Shown here: positions 1 to 9,141 of the stretch, piece after piece
Layout: every line of letters begins with the position of its first letter
Position numbering within the stretch: the stretch's first letter is position 1
DNA from: Orobanche coerulescens
Taxonomy: Eukaryota > Streptophyta > Magnoliopsida > Lamiales > Orobanchaceae
Direction of reading: 5' to 3'
DNA: 64,000 nucleotides
Assembly (NCBI GenBank): GCA_033398695.1
Contig: CM065801.1
Location: 52,958,358 to 53,022,357, forward strand
Notes under the pieces: model-generated
Told to the model about the DNA's origin: nothing
The model's input: the letters and a program-made list of their open reading frames with translations, nothing else
Databases searched by the model: none
Made by a program: the position numbers and the translations under genes

Positions 1-1358
1 AAACCTCGATCATATTCATAAAACCAACTAATCCAACTCACAAATACGAACTCATATCCACAATACAATCCGTAACTCGATGATCACAAATAACAATCAA
101 AAACCGATCAACTAACACAATGATTCTACAATATCCCGATTAAACACATATCCAAACAACCCGAACCAATCAAACACGAATTCAAAACCACAATACGATT
201 CCGCAATCCGAACATCATATCCATAATCAATTTAACCAAGTGTCTAAGCATTACCGATTCCAAATTCAATCTTAAATACGATACAAGTTTCCTCCTTGTA
301 AATTTATAATAAAAACGAATTACCGATTATCATCATCAATCCGGACAATACGATCAATTCAACATTATAGAATACTATATTCCAAAGGTTTCAAATATTT
401 CCATTATCCGAATTGAACACTTATTCTGTAACACCCCCAGATCAAACCGGGAATATTACATGCCGCAGACCCTCTCCGTGAGGATCCACCAGGCTAGACA
501 TCAACACAACACATTACATTACATACTGACGAATCAAAATAACGAATCAATAGACCGATTTGGTCTTCCGTCACTGACTTACAAATCAAAATACATAAAC
601 TCATCCAGACTCATACACATGCAAGGGTAAAATACTTGCAACGACGAACAATAAGACAGCGGAAAAGACAATACAATGGACTTCGACTAACTGAAGTCAA
701 AACTGGCCTTCGTGTGATTAGTATCATTCGTCTTTCATCATCCCTCGCACCGATCCTGTGTATTGCTCCCGAAAACCTGCATGTACCTGGACACAATACA
801 GATATCCACCCCCCGATTACTCGGGGGTTAGCAAAACTCCACTGTTTCGCTAGTGCAAGTATAAAGTGCAAATACGAGCCATACACAACACATTGCGAGA
901 ATACAACGAAAGACTTCCCGAGATATATTTAGTTAAAAATAGTTCAAGTCTTGAAAGTAGAAGCGAAGCAAGTAAGCACTTTGAAAATAATTCCAAATCT
1001 CTGGAGTTTTGAAAACATTAGAAGTTGAAAAGTTCTTAATTCCTCGAAAGTCATTTAGGGTCACAGCCCCAAAGTTCATTTTCCAAAATGCAAATCCGTT
1101 AACAAAACGCCGGGTCCACGACCCAACCATTCCGGTCACAAAACACAGGGTCCACGACCCGATCATCCACTTCAATTCACTTACAAGTGCACATTACACA
1201 TAACACATTAATTTTATGCCATTCTAGCCAAGCACCAAGACTCGATATATAATGTCTCTTGACCCCGAGCACAAAGCATTGTAATACTCCGGACAATATC
1301 ACAATTAACGAAAACATCAACGTCATCCTCAAGATGAAAACCACAACTGGTAACCCGC

Positions 1359-1569
1359 GGCCGTACCCCTTAGTATCGACCCCCAGACATCCCGTCGGAC
1401 ACTCCGGGTGGGAAACCACTTCTGCGGCCGTACCCCTTAGTATCGACCCCCAGACATCCCGTCGGACACTCTGGGTGGAAGTTCATCCACACACGCACCC
1501 AAGTCCACTTCCGTGGCCGTACCCCTTAGTATCGACCCCCAGACATCCCGTCGGACACTCCGGGTGGAA
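1359..1569. repeat. Tandem repeat with CCCGTCGGA core in S1, three copies
   Basis: Three nearly identical copies of a unit of about 54 bp start at 1359, 1426 and 1515, each beginning GGCCGTACCCCTTAG and ending CCCGTCGGACACTCCGGGTG. Spacers between copies differ. The CCCGTCGGA core also recurs in the tandem repeats of El-C and El-D LTRs, so it is a shared LTR module. Its function is unknown. Confidence 0.85.
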
Positions 1570-2777
1570 GGAACAACACACACAGACGTTCCAAAATCAC
1601 AGTTGCAACCCACAAGCCTCGAAGGTCAATCACAGTATATATAGTCGAGGTACCTTACTAGAATGGCCAGTTCATCCAACATATACTCACGACCAAGTAA
1701 TAATACGATTCATGCTAGAATTTCAACGATGCAGCTAGTACAAATAACATAGCAACGAGGGAAAATACCTATCCAACCACGCCGAACGACACAATGAGAC
1801 AGGATCATCAATAGGCATACGTTCCATACATATCTCAAGGAAAGGTTAAGCTATAAATCCTCAACGTCATAATCACACAAAACAATACCCCACACATACT
1901 TAGACAAGCATATTTAACAACGAAATCATACGAGTCATCTTTAAAGGAAGTATTGAAAAGCATATCAATTCCTTTGAAAGTTAATTATAGGTCTTCATAA
2001 ATCACGTATCGTAAATTACCAACTAATATATCCACAAAACACGTAATGTATGGGCAAGATACTTGCCTCGAATAAGAACAACGCGGAGAATCGATCGAAG
2101 TAGGTTGGCACGAACCGACTACGAACCCGCCGACTCCACCGCACGCCAACATGCGATAATAAACTATGAAGGACAAGAACAACAATGAAATGAATTCCAT
2201 AACACGACTCAAAGCCGTTGAATTCAAAGAACGAATGACGAAAGTTCAAGTGTTTTCCCTAAAACGGCCAAGAACACGATTCGTCCCGACAAAACACGAA
2301 AATGGAATTCTAAGTCGAAATATGGATATACAATCCATGGAATATGTTTAACAACATCATTTAACCACAATTTATCCAACAAAAACAGGTGGAAAACGAG
2401 ATCGAGAACAAATCCCCCAAAAAGTCGATTCGAAGGAAATCAAGAATATACTTCGATTCGACGAAGAACAATGGATTAAATGATGTTAAACACAAGAATA
2501 CTACCAAGATTAATCATACCCATCATGGATTAATCAACAACATGGAACGAATCGAATAAAAATGCAAAAACCCCCAAATTCACGAAATTAGGGTTCTAAG
2601 GGAGATTACCTTGATTCGCTGGATCAAAGGATGATAACGGATGATTGGTTGATGTTATAACCTCAAGAACTTCATGAATTTGTTGTTAAACAACATGGCT
2701 CCACGATCTCTAAGTCTCCAGCCGCAGAAGAGAAAGGTAGGAAATGAAAAACGAGATGAAATGTGACTGCTCTGTCA

Positions 2778-2785
2778 TATTTATA
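2778..2785 (-). promoter_or_regulatory. TATA box of S1 LTR
   Basis: On the minus strand the sequence is TATAAATA, 11 bp downstream (element sense) of the palindrome array that begins at 2797. The position fits a U3 promoter, since the element is transcribed on the minus strand. No transcript data are available. Confidence 0.6.
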
Positions 2786-2796
2786 CTGGGCCGGAC

Positions 2797-3067
2797 TAGC
2801 GCGCGCTAGGCTGCCGAGCTAGCGTGCGCTATCGGCCCAGGCCGCAGTCCAGTGCCCACACTGCCCTACTGACTCGGCCAGGTAGCGTGCGCAGCCTTCC
2901 GTCCGTAGCGCGCGCTACCTGCCGGTCGTAGCGTGCGCAATGCCCGACAGTAGCGTGCGCTACCTGCCGAGCATGACCGATTCCAGAACCCTGGACTCCA
3001 CTGTCCAGACCCGATAGCGTGCGTTAGGCCAGCCGATAGCGTGCGCTACACCTGCCGGTTAGCGCGC
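2797..3067. promoter_or_regulatory. Phased palindrome array in S1 (TAGCGTGCGCTA type)
   Basis: Twelve-base palindromes and near-palindromes start at 2797 and 2820; then 2883, 2906, 2929 and 2951; then 3015, 3037 and 3060. Spacing within groups is 22-23 bp. The last site is interrupted by S2 and the array continues at 4216 and 4243. Variants include TAGCGCGCGCTA and TAGCGTGCGCTA. If the S2 duplication is 4 bp (gcgc), the site at 4216 falls 23 bp after 3060 and completes a third group of four. Confidence 0.8.
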
Positions 3068-4196
3068 TGTCACGGGGTTGGGTTTGAGCACTCGAAAGCT
3101 CCTCGGACCCGTGCGACACTAGACTAGAATTGCCTCGATCTAGCTAGTAAGCCTAACTCACTCGGTTGCTAAGTGTGTAAGAAGGGGTTTATACTTTGGA
3201 GTTGAGAGAAAACTTCACTATTTCACAATCACTTACAAGTACAAGAATGTTGAGTCTTTGAGGGTTGGGTGCAAATGAGCCAACCTCAAGCCTATTTATA
3301 CTACTCCTAGGAACCTAGAACATTCTACTCCACCTCCTCATTTGGAGGGTTCTAGACCTATCTACAACATTACAATTCTAGAACCTAAACTCTAGAATCA
3401 TCCACACTTGTCTACAATATACAAGTCTTACAAACACAAGTCTAGAGTATTCTACAAGTACAAGACTAAGTACAATCTAGAATACTCCACAACCTTCAAG
3501 TGCTACATCCTTCTAGGAGGGTCCTAGAAGGTTCTTCCATCATCCCGGGCGCACGGCCCGTCTCTGTCCGTCCCGGCCCGCATCGGCCCGTCCCGGCCCG
3601 CACCGGCCCGTCTCGGCCCGACCATCTGGGCCCGTCTCTACAATGTTCCAGACTCTTCCCGAACCTCCTGGACCAAGCCGGTCCGCTTCTAGTTGCTTCC
3701 GGTCGAGTCTTTCCTGCTGAGTGGCTCCTCAGCTTTTCAATGTCTACTGCCCCCACAAGGCTTTTTCCGTCTAAGCCTATTATAGGGGGGAGGGTCTCTC
3801 TCGCACCTCGCGCGCACCCGTGCACGCCGGCCGCGCCGGCATCCCACGCCCGCGTCCGGCCGCCCAGCTCGAGTCCTGTTCCCAGACTCGGCCTTGTCCC
3901 GTCGTGCCTTGTCCCACACGACCTGTGCTCGTCCGGCCTTGCCCGCGCCCCCTGCGCTGCCGGACAGTCCCGAACATGTCCAGTCCGGAATGCCCCTTGG
4001 GCGATCCGCTTCCCACAGCGGCGTCCGTGCTCCCACGGCTTACTCGCGTGATTCTCCGTCCGATCACGCCGTCCTGAAGGCTGACTCTTCACATGCAGCC
4101 CGATGCCATCCATGGCGTCCTGCTCGTGCCGGTCCCTCGGCACCCTGTGCGACCGTCTGCGCACACATGTCTCGTTGTCGACTGTCGGCCGTGACA
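3068..4196 (-). mobile_element. S2: solo LTR of the El-E family nested in S1
   Basis: It starts TGTCACGGGGTT and ends CCGTGACA, giving inverted termini TGTCAC/GTGACA. The flanks are gcgcgc on both sides; a 4-bp duplication (gcgc) best restores the palindrome pitch of S1, although 6 bp is also possible. Shared segments with the El-E LTR (35344-36037) include the start and the block near 3720-3790 (CTCAGCTTTTCAATGTCTAC and following). It is longer than that LTR (1,129 against 694 bp), so it is another subfamily. ORFs here are GC-rich shadows, not genes. Confidence 0.8.
3560..3635. repeat. CGGCCCG short tandem repeats in S2
   Basis: A GC-rich stretch contains repeated CGGCCCG units separated by a few bases. 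The El-E LTR has the equivalent at about 35692-35757, so this is a family trait rather than a local expansion. Confidence 0.7.
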
Positions 4197-4254
4197 GCGC
4201 GCAGCCTTCCGGCCGTAGCGTGCGCTACGCCGGTTCCTGCCGTAGCGTACGCTA
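4197..4254. promoter_or_regulatory. Continuation of S1 palindrome array after S2
   Basis: TAGCGTGCGCTA lies at 4216-4227 and TAGCGTACGCTA at 4243-4254. These continue the array broken by S2. From 4255 to 4830 only AT-rich LTR sequence is seen, with no gene. Confidence 0.75.
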
Positions 4255-5731
4255 GGCCGGTTCCTGCCGCACCCGTCCGGCCGGTGCCCGCAATCGTCCG
4301 GCCAGTCCCGCAACCGTCCGGCCAGTGCTCGAACACCAGGGCTCGGCGACTCGATTTCCGAAAACGCACGGAACGAACACGACGAAAAGTTCGCGGACGA
4401 CATCAACAACCCGAAATGAAAACATAATGCAATAATTAATTATACGCGACCAAGAAACGGGTCGAGACAACAATTACAGATACGGATACCCGTAACTTTT
4501 AAGAAATTACAAAATGGCCCAAAACGCCCGGAAATCACGATACGTGATCGAATAACCAAACCGAAGTTCACAACACGTATAACAAAGTTAAACGAACTTA
4601 CGGGAAACTCGAAACAGCAGTTTCGACCGAGATTCGCAAGAATCGAACTCAAGTGCGGAAAAGTCGCTAAAAAGCACGGAACTCAATAAAACGATACCGA
4701 AACGAACTCGGATGACAAAAAGTGCAGAATTAATCATTCTCGAAATGACAAAACGGTCATGAGCGAGTCGTCAAAATGGACTCCGGCCGAAAAATAAATT
4801 TACCGGAAATCAAAGATTGCGGATATTACATATTCAACACGTATGAATTCTCAAATTCAAACATGAATAATAATTCTCATCAAACTCGAAATCATATTCG
4901 TATTCCTATACGAATATTGGATCAAAACACGTAACTTAGTTTTATATATGAATATTCCATATTCATATCCAAAACACCAACATCACTCAAACATGTTCAT
5001 CAATTCATATAATCCAAGAGTTCCTTAAGAACACAACTAATTCCGAAATCACATTCAAAATCCTCAAACGACATAATGTGATGTGTTCTAACATCTAAAC
5101 AATCCTTATTCACAATCCAAGGTGTATATAATGATGGCCTTCAACATATATACTTCTCATAACATCATGAATCACAACAAACTACCAAGAACATCGAGAA
5201 TACTACGATTCCATAATCATAACAACATAATCGAATCATTTGATCACCAATTCATTATCTTCCCTTGACAAAATTCTCGTAAATACCAAGAATCATCACA
5301 ACAATATCAACACAACCATCATTCATACGAAAACGTGTAGAATTTTCCAAGTTCTACTCATTGAGACATTTCATCGAACACTTTGAAGGCATAGTCCAAT
5401 TCAATCGATTATTCAAAGAAATACTCAAATTCGTTCCACAAAACTTCAAGAGTATTGAATGATTACGAGTTTACAATCAAGTTCAATCAACAATCTGAAT
5501 CAAAACGAAGCAAATCGGCCAAAACACCATGAAACCTCAAGAACATCCAAAAACCAAAAGTTTAGGTGTTCTTACCTTCGATCCGGGTGGAAGATGATGT
5601 TAATCCATGATTCCAACTTCCAAAACATGTTGTTATAAGTTGATTATACTAGAAACCATCAATCTATGGTGAAAAAGCGCGGATGGAACGAAGAAAAATG
5701 AAAAATGCCCAAGATGACTCGGTCCAGGCCT

Positions 5732-5737
5732 TATATA
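5732..5737 (-). promoter_or_regulatory. TATA box of El-A left LTR
   Basis: The minus strand reads CCTATATAAGG here. The first palindrome of the array starts 20 bp away at 5758, the same order (array, then TATA in element sense) as in S1, El-B and El-D. This segment is deleted from the right LTR of El-A. Confidence 0.55.
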
Positions 5738-5757
5738 GGCCGAGTCCTGTCGGCACG

Positions 5758-6317
5758 TTACGGCCGTAACCGGCCGTGGCTTACGTACGTAACCGTCCAT
5801 GGCCTGCCCACTGCCCATTTCTGTCGGAACCATTATGGACGTAACCGGCCCCTGCCTTACGTACGTAACGGGCCCTTACCGGCCACGTCCTTACGGCCGT
5901 AATCGGCCAGGCCTGACGCCCAGCGAGTCACTGTCGACAGTGATCAACCATCCCTACGAGTCACGGCCGGACATGCTCGGCCGTCCAGCGAGTCACTGCC
6001 GACAGTGATCGGCCACTGCAGGTCCTCTCGGCCACGACTCGACCGGCTACTCCGTAACGTACGTAACACTTAATCCGTTGCGTACGTAATACGTACGTTG
6101 ACTTGCTACAGTATAATACTCGTATTACGTACGTAATACACCATGTATAACGTACGTAAACCCATCCGTTGACTCACCTGTCCACATCTTCCGCCGAAAT
6201 CCGCCGACCACGGGCCCAACTGTCCGATTCCTCTTGTTACGTACGTAATGCCTTATGCATAACGTACGTAAAGCGTATAATTTAGCGTACGTTATCTCAG
6301 CATCTTAACGTACGTTA
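5758..6317. promoter_or_regulatory. Phased palindrome array of El-A (TTACGTACGTAA type)
   Basis: Sites start at 5758 (TTACGGCCGTAA), 5781, 5833, 5857, 5891, 6055, 6078, 6125, 6148, 6237, 6260, 6283 and 6306. The last four are spaced exactly 23 bp; the pairs 5758/5781, 6055/6078 and 6125/6148 are also 23 bp and 5833/5857 is 24 bp. In the right LTR two sites at 51275 and 51299 are 24 bp apart, showing that the irregular 5857/5891 interval comes from a small deletion in the left copy. The dominant site is TTACGTACGTAA. Confidence 0.8.
5928..6008. repeat. Pair of 16-bp palindromes in El-A LTR
   Basis: TCACTGTCGACAGTGA (5928-5943) is a perfect 16-bp palindrome and TCACTGCCGACAGTGA (5993-6008) is one mismatch away; starts are 65 bp apart. 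The right LTR has the pair at 51336-51351 and 51401-51416. They sit between groups of the 12-bp palindromes. Confidence 0.8.
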
Positions 6318-6628
6318 AGGGCTCTATACTTGGCCAAAATCCAACTGTTCCTGTCCGACGTCTCGACATACTGGATACGAACATATGGCATACTGAATAC
6401 ACATACACTCAACCCAAAAATATTCTCATACGATATACCGGATATCCAAATCAGTTCAATCTGATACAACATATCCTCAATATAACTGTCAATCAAATAA
6501 GTCAATTACACAAGTATAACTATCTCGGTCCTCAATTTATTTTATCCATACTGTATAGATACCAAACTGTACAGTATATCTCAGATAAAATAACGCGAAA
6601 AATTTATACTAAAAATCCGGGTATTACA

Positions 6629-6646
6629 TACTACCCCCCTTAAAAT
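6629..6646 (-). promoter_or_regulatory. Polypurine tract of El-A, split by El-B
   Basis: The minus strand reads TAAGGGGGGTAGTA directly before the El-A LTR, the plus-strand priming site in reverse transcription. The sequence continues after El-B at 16205 (aaaat duplicated) into aagtttcgtcctcgaaactt. The match to the same region of El-B and El-C confirms this reading. Confidence 0.8.
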
Positions 6647-8293
6647 TGTAACACCCCAAACTAGGCGGATATTACAGTGCCGTGAATCCCCGATTGGGAC
6701 CCACCAGGCAAATGAAAACGATGAATTAAATAATATAATTGTAGTACCGAACCACATTATATTACCAAGTACTCCGATGAGGAGTTTAAGTACAACACAC
6801 CAGGATTAAACCGAATACTAGTATATTTTATATGGAGATAAAATACACCACCCTGAACAATTAAACATCTCAAACGGAATTTGCAGTGGAAAATACAAAT
6901 GACGGAATAACTGAAATGACTGAAATGACTGAAACAAACGAAATGACTGGGCCCCCCTACTAGTATCACTAGGACTCCTCGCCGTCAACATGATCTTCCC
7001 GTGCCTTTGCCTTGCCGTGACCTGAAAACAAAATCCCCCAACGGGGTCAGTTACACAGAACAACAATCCTCAAGGCTTGAAAATACACAATCATGATTTA
7101 ACTGAAGTTATGAATTACGCTGAAGAGGAGTATCATAGTACGCCCGTAACGTTCTGTGCAAGTGTACAAGACGAATGACCGGACACACCCGTCCTTGTAC
7201 CTAATTAGCCTCACGGAGTTAAGCGTTACCGTGTGCACGGTCCAATGTATCGGTGAACCCAATACATGACCATCGTGTGCCCGACTAAAAATTCCACACA
7301 GCCACACCCAGCCACGCAATATGAACCCAGAAGGTCATATGAATGAGAATGACCACAATGAATATCAATGAATAATAATTCGACAAGGCCAAGATGACTC
7401 ACCGAGATGAAAATAATAGTGACGTGATTGATAACCCAATGAAATGATTTGGAACCGTCGTTCCTCGTGAATGAAATGATTATTCGATAATTACAAGTCT
7501 CAATATGATTAAATACCATGATGAATGAGTTATGATTATGAGCAATCAACAACAAAAGGAATGAGTATCCTTTTAACCGAGTAAGAATTAACTTACACAA
7601 TACCGATGACAATGTCCTTCCACGAACAACGTCCTAAACGAGATACCGGTCGCTCGAACAACCTTGAATAACACAATATACCAAATATTCGATCATTACA
7701 CGAATCAAATACGATCATAACCGACTCAAACGTCGATACAACAATATCCGAACTCGTAGATGTACTCTAACGAAAACGTTGAGAATATCCTTCCCGTTGG
7801 TTATAACCAAACCCAAATTATCGAACCAACTTCGAATGATTGATTCAAACCAGCAAAACACTATCAATGACATCAATAATCTCATAGAAATCCACAATTC
7901 AAGTTTACAACAACAAGAATCGGAAAATCCCCAATTTAACCGAAGTCAACCCTAAGGGTTCTTGAAATAATTCCGAAAATAGCCAATAAATCCGTAGGAA
8001 TACATTTATCCAAGGTAGATAATCTATATCTAATGTATTCCAACAACAATCCAAGCTTACACGAAGAAATCGGAAGGAAAAACCCAAAAATCCGAAATTC
8101 TAGATCCAAGAGATTAATACCTTTGATTTGATGATAAGGAGATGATGAAATGATGATAATCCAACTCAAAGCCTTGAATATGATGATAGGTGATAACAGT
8201 TCGAAGAGAACACTCCAAGTCGCCCGAAATCGCCCGAAGTCGCTCCAAAACGAAGGGAAATGAGAAATGACGAAACTCAGGTTAACTGTCCAA

Positions 8294-8299
8294 TATATA
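8294..8299 (-). promoter_or_regulatory. TATA box of El-B left LTR
   Basis: The minus strand reads CTATATATTGG. It lies 12 bp downstream (element sense) of the first palindrome at 8312. The equivalent in the right LTR is 15391-15396. Confidence 0.55.
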
Positions 8300-8311
8300 G
8301 TCACTCCAGGT

Positions 8312-8878
8312 TAGCGTGCGCTAGCCCTTGTGCGTAGCGTGCGCTAACGGGTAATTTGGGTAGCCCAGTCCCCACTGTCCGAAAACGGTAGCGCGTGCTA
8401 CGTACCTTTTTATAGCGTGCGCTACAACCATACCATTAGCGTGCGTTAATACCCATGGTCAGCGTGCGCTAACGAATTATGTGATGCCCAGTACTGGAAT
8501 CCAGAAACCGTCTGTCCTCTGATCTGACCTCGGTAGCGTGAACTACAACCAATATTTAGCGTGCGCTATAATATCGATTGCGTACGCTAAAAACAACGCA
8601 TAGCGTGCACTATGAATTAATCCAGTGCAGTCCAGTAGCCACTAAACTCAACCTGATCCGTCCTTAGCGCGCGCTACAGCAATTATTAGCGTGCGCTACT
8701 ACAACCCACTAGCGTGCGCTACTTACCAATCGTAGCGTGCGCTACGTATAACTCACCTGCAGTCCAGTACCTTCTGGACTACTGCCAGGGTAACATTAGC
8801 GTGCGCTAATGCTGAGTGGTAGCGTGCGCTACCTATACTCAATTAGCGCGCGCTAGAAAGAGTATGTAGCGTGCGCTA
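8312..8878. promoter_or_regulatory. 18-site phased palindrome array, El-B left LTR
   Basis: Sites of type TAGCGTGCGCTA start at 8312, 8335; 8389, 8413, 8437, 8460; 8534, 8557, 8578, 8601; 8665, 8687, 8710, 8733; 8797, 8820, 8844 and 8867. Within groups the pitch is 21-24 bp, mostly 23. The four groups of four start 145, 131 and 132 bp apart, and the separators share CAGTCCAGTA and CTGGACT words, so this is a higher-order repeat. Spacers between palindromes are unrelated and AT-richer. The array stands directly upstream of the TATA box in the minus-strand direction. Confidence 0.9.
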
Positions 8879-9107
8879 CTCCTCACGCACAACCCACAAT
8901 GAAAATGACGATGATGATAAACACGCCACGGAACTCTAATTATGATAGTGATGAACGACGATTGATACACGATACAATTACTCTGAACGGTGAATACCAA
9001 GATTGAATATGAGTGACAAATGATCATTAATGAGTGAAATTACTGAATGATAAATACTGAATGATAATTACTGAATGACAATTACTGAATTACAACCGGG
9101 TATTACA

Positions 9108-9141
9108 TACACCCCCCCTTAAAAGAGTTTCGTCCCCGAAA
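9108..9141 (-). promoter_or_regulatory. Polypurine tract and adjoining hairpin of El-B
   Basis: The minus strand reads AAGGGGGGGTGTA just before the 3' LTR. Between the pol stop codon and this tract is an inverted repeat (GAGTTTCG, TCCC, CGAAACT on the plus strand, 9125-9141). The same stem is kept in El-A (16209-16228) and El-C (19063-19081, 28168). Confidence 0.75.

Larger units (their letters stand above)
427..4830 (-). mobile_element. S1: solo LTR, 4,404 bp, with TSD tattc
   Basis: It starts TGTAACACCCCC and ends GCGGATATTACA, and is flanked by the direct repeat tattc at 422-426 and 4831-4835. The empty site survives in the right LTR of El-A at 50862-50866, which proves the insertion and its boundaries. 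No internal domain, PBS or polypurine tract is present, so it is a solo LTR left by recombination between LTRs. Both ends resemble the El-C LTR, so it is a related but distinct family. It contains a tandem repeat, a palindrome array with a TATA box and the nested solo LTR S2; net of S2 it is about 3.27 kb. Confidence 0.92.
1..6628 (-). repeat. El-A left LTR (3' LTR in element orientation), interrupted by S1
   Basis: This is the left LTR of the outermost element, already running at base 1. Bases 1-426 match 50443-50866 and bases 4831-5233 match 50862-51263, so the same LTR recurs at the right. It ends at 6628 with CGGGTATTACA, followed by a minus-strand polypurine tract. Without S1 about 2.2 kb is visible here; combined with the right copy (from 33384 and 48014) the full LTR is about 4.66 kb, very long. 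By eye I counted about 10 substitutions in 825 AT-rich aligned bases and about 9 in 222 bases of the GC-rich palindrome zone. No coding sequence is seen. Confidence 0.85.
6647..9107 (-). repeat. El-B left LTR (3' LTR)
   Basis: It starts TGTAACACCCCAAAC and ends CCGGGTATTACA. It is nearly identical to 13727-16204; in the first 500 bp I counted about 13 substitutions plus a 17-bp insertion in the right copy. It holds a module shared with El-A (TACCTAATTAGCCTCACG near 7198), the TATA box at 8294 and the palindrome array at 8312-8878. No gene is seen. Confidence 0.93.

Noticed and set aside
3062..4202. 6-bp target duplication gcgcgc for S2
   Set aside because: It is possible, but it disrupts the 23-bp pitch and the 12-mer; the 4-bp reading restores both.
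3500..4427. Overlapping ORFs of 70-222 aa on both strands in the GC-rich zone
   Set aside because: They lie in the S2 and S1 LTRs, come from GC-rich low-complexity CGGCCCG repeats and show no domain; they are composition shadows.
6305..6505. Small ORFs in El-A LTR and leader regions
   Set aside because: They are below 70 aa, overlap LTR structure and are not conserved as proteins in the partner LTR.
8312..8878. CRISPR-like array of repeats and spacers
   Set aside because: The repeats are 12-bp palindromes with 10-12-bp spacers in a plant LTR, duplicated in the partner LTR, with no cas genes; CRISPR is not plausible.
8312..8878. Phased small-RNA (24-nt) precursor as the reason for the 23-bp pitch
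   Set aside because: The steps vary from 21 to 24 bp and the palindromes are too short for Dicer substrates; small-RNA data would be needed to reopen this.
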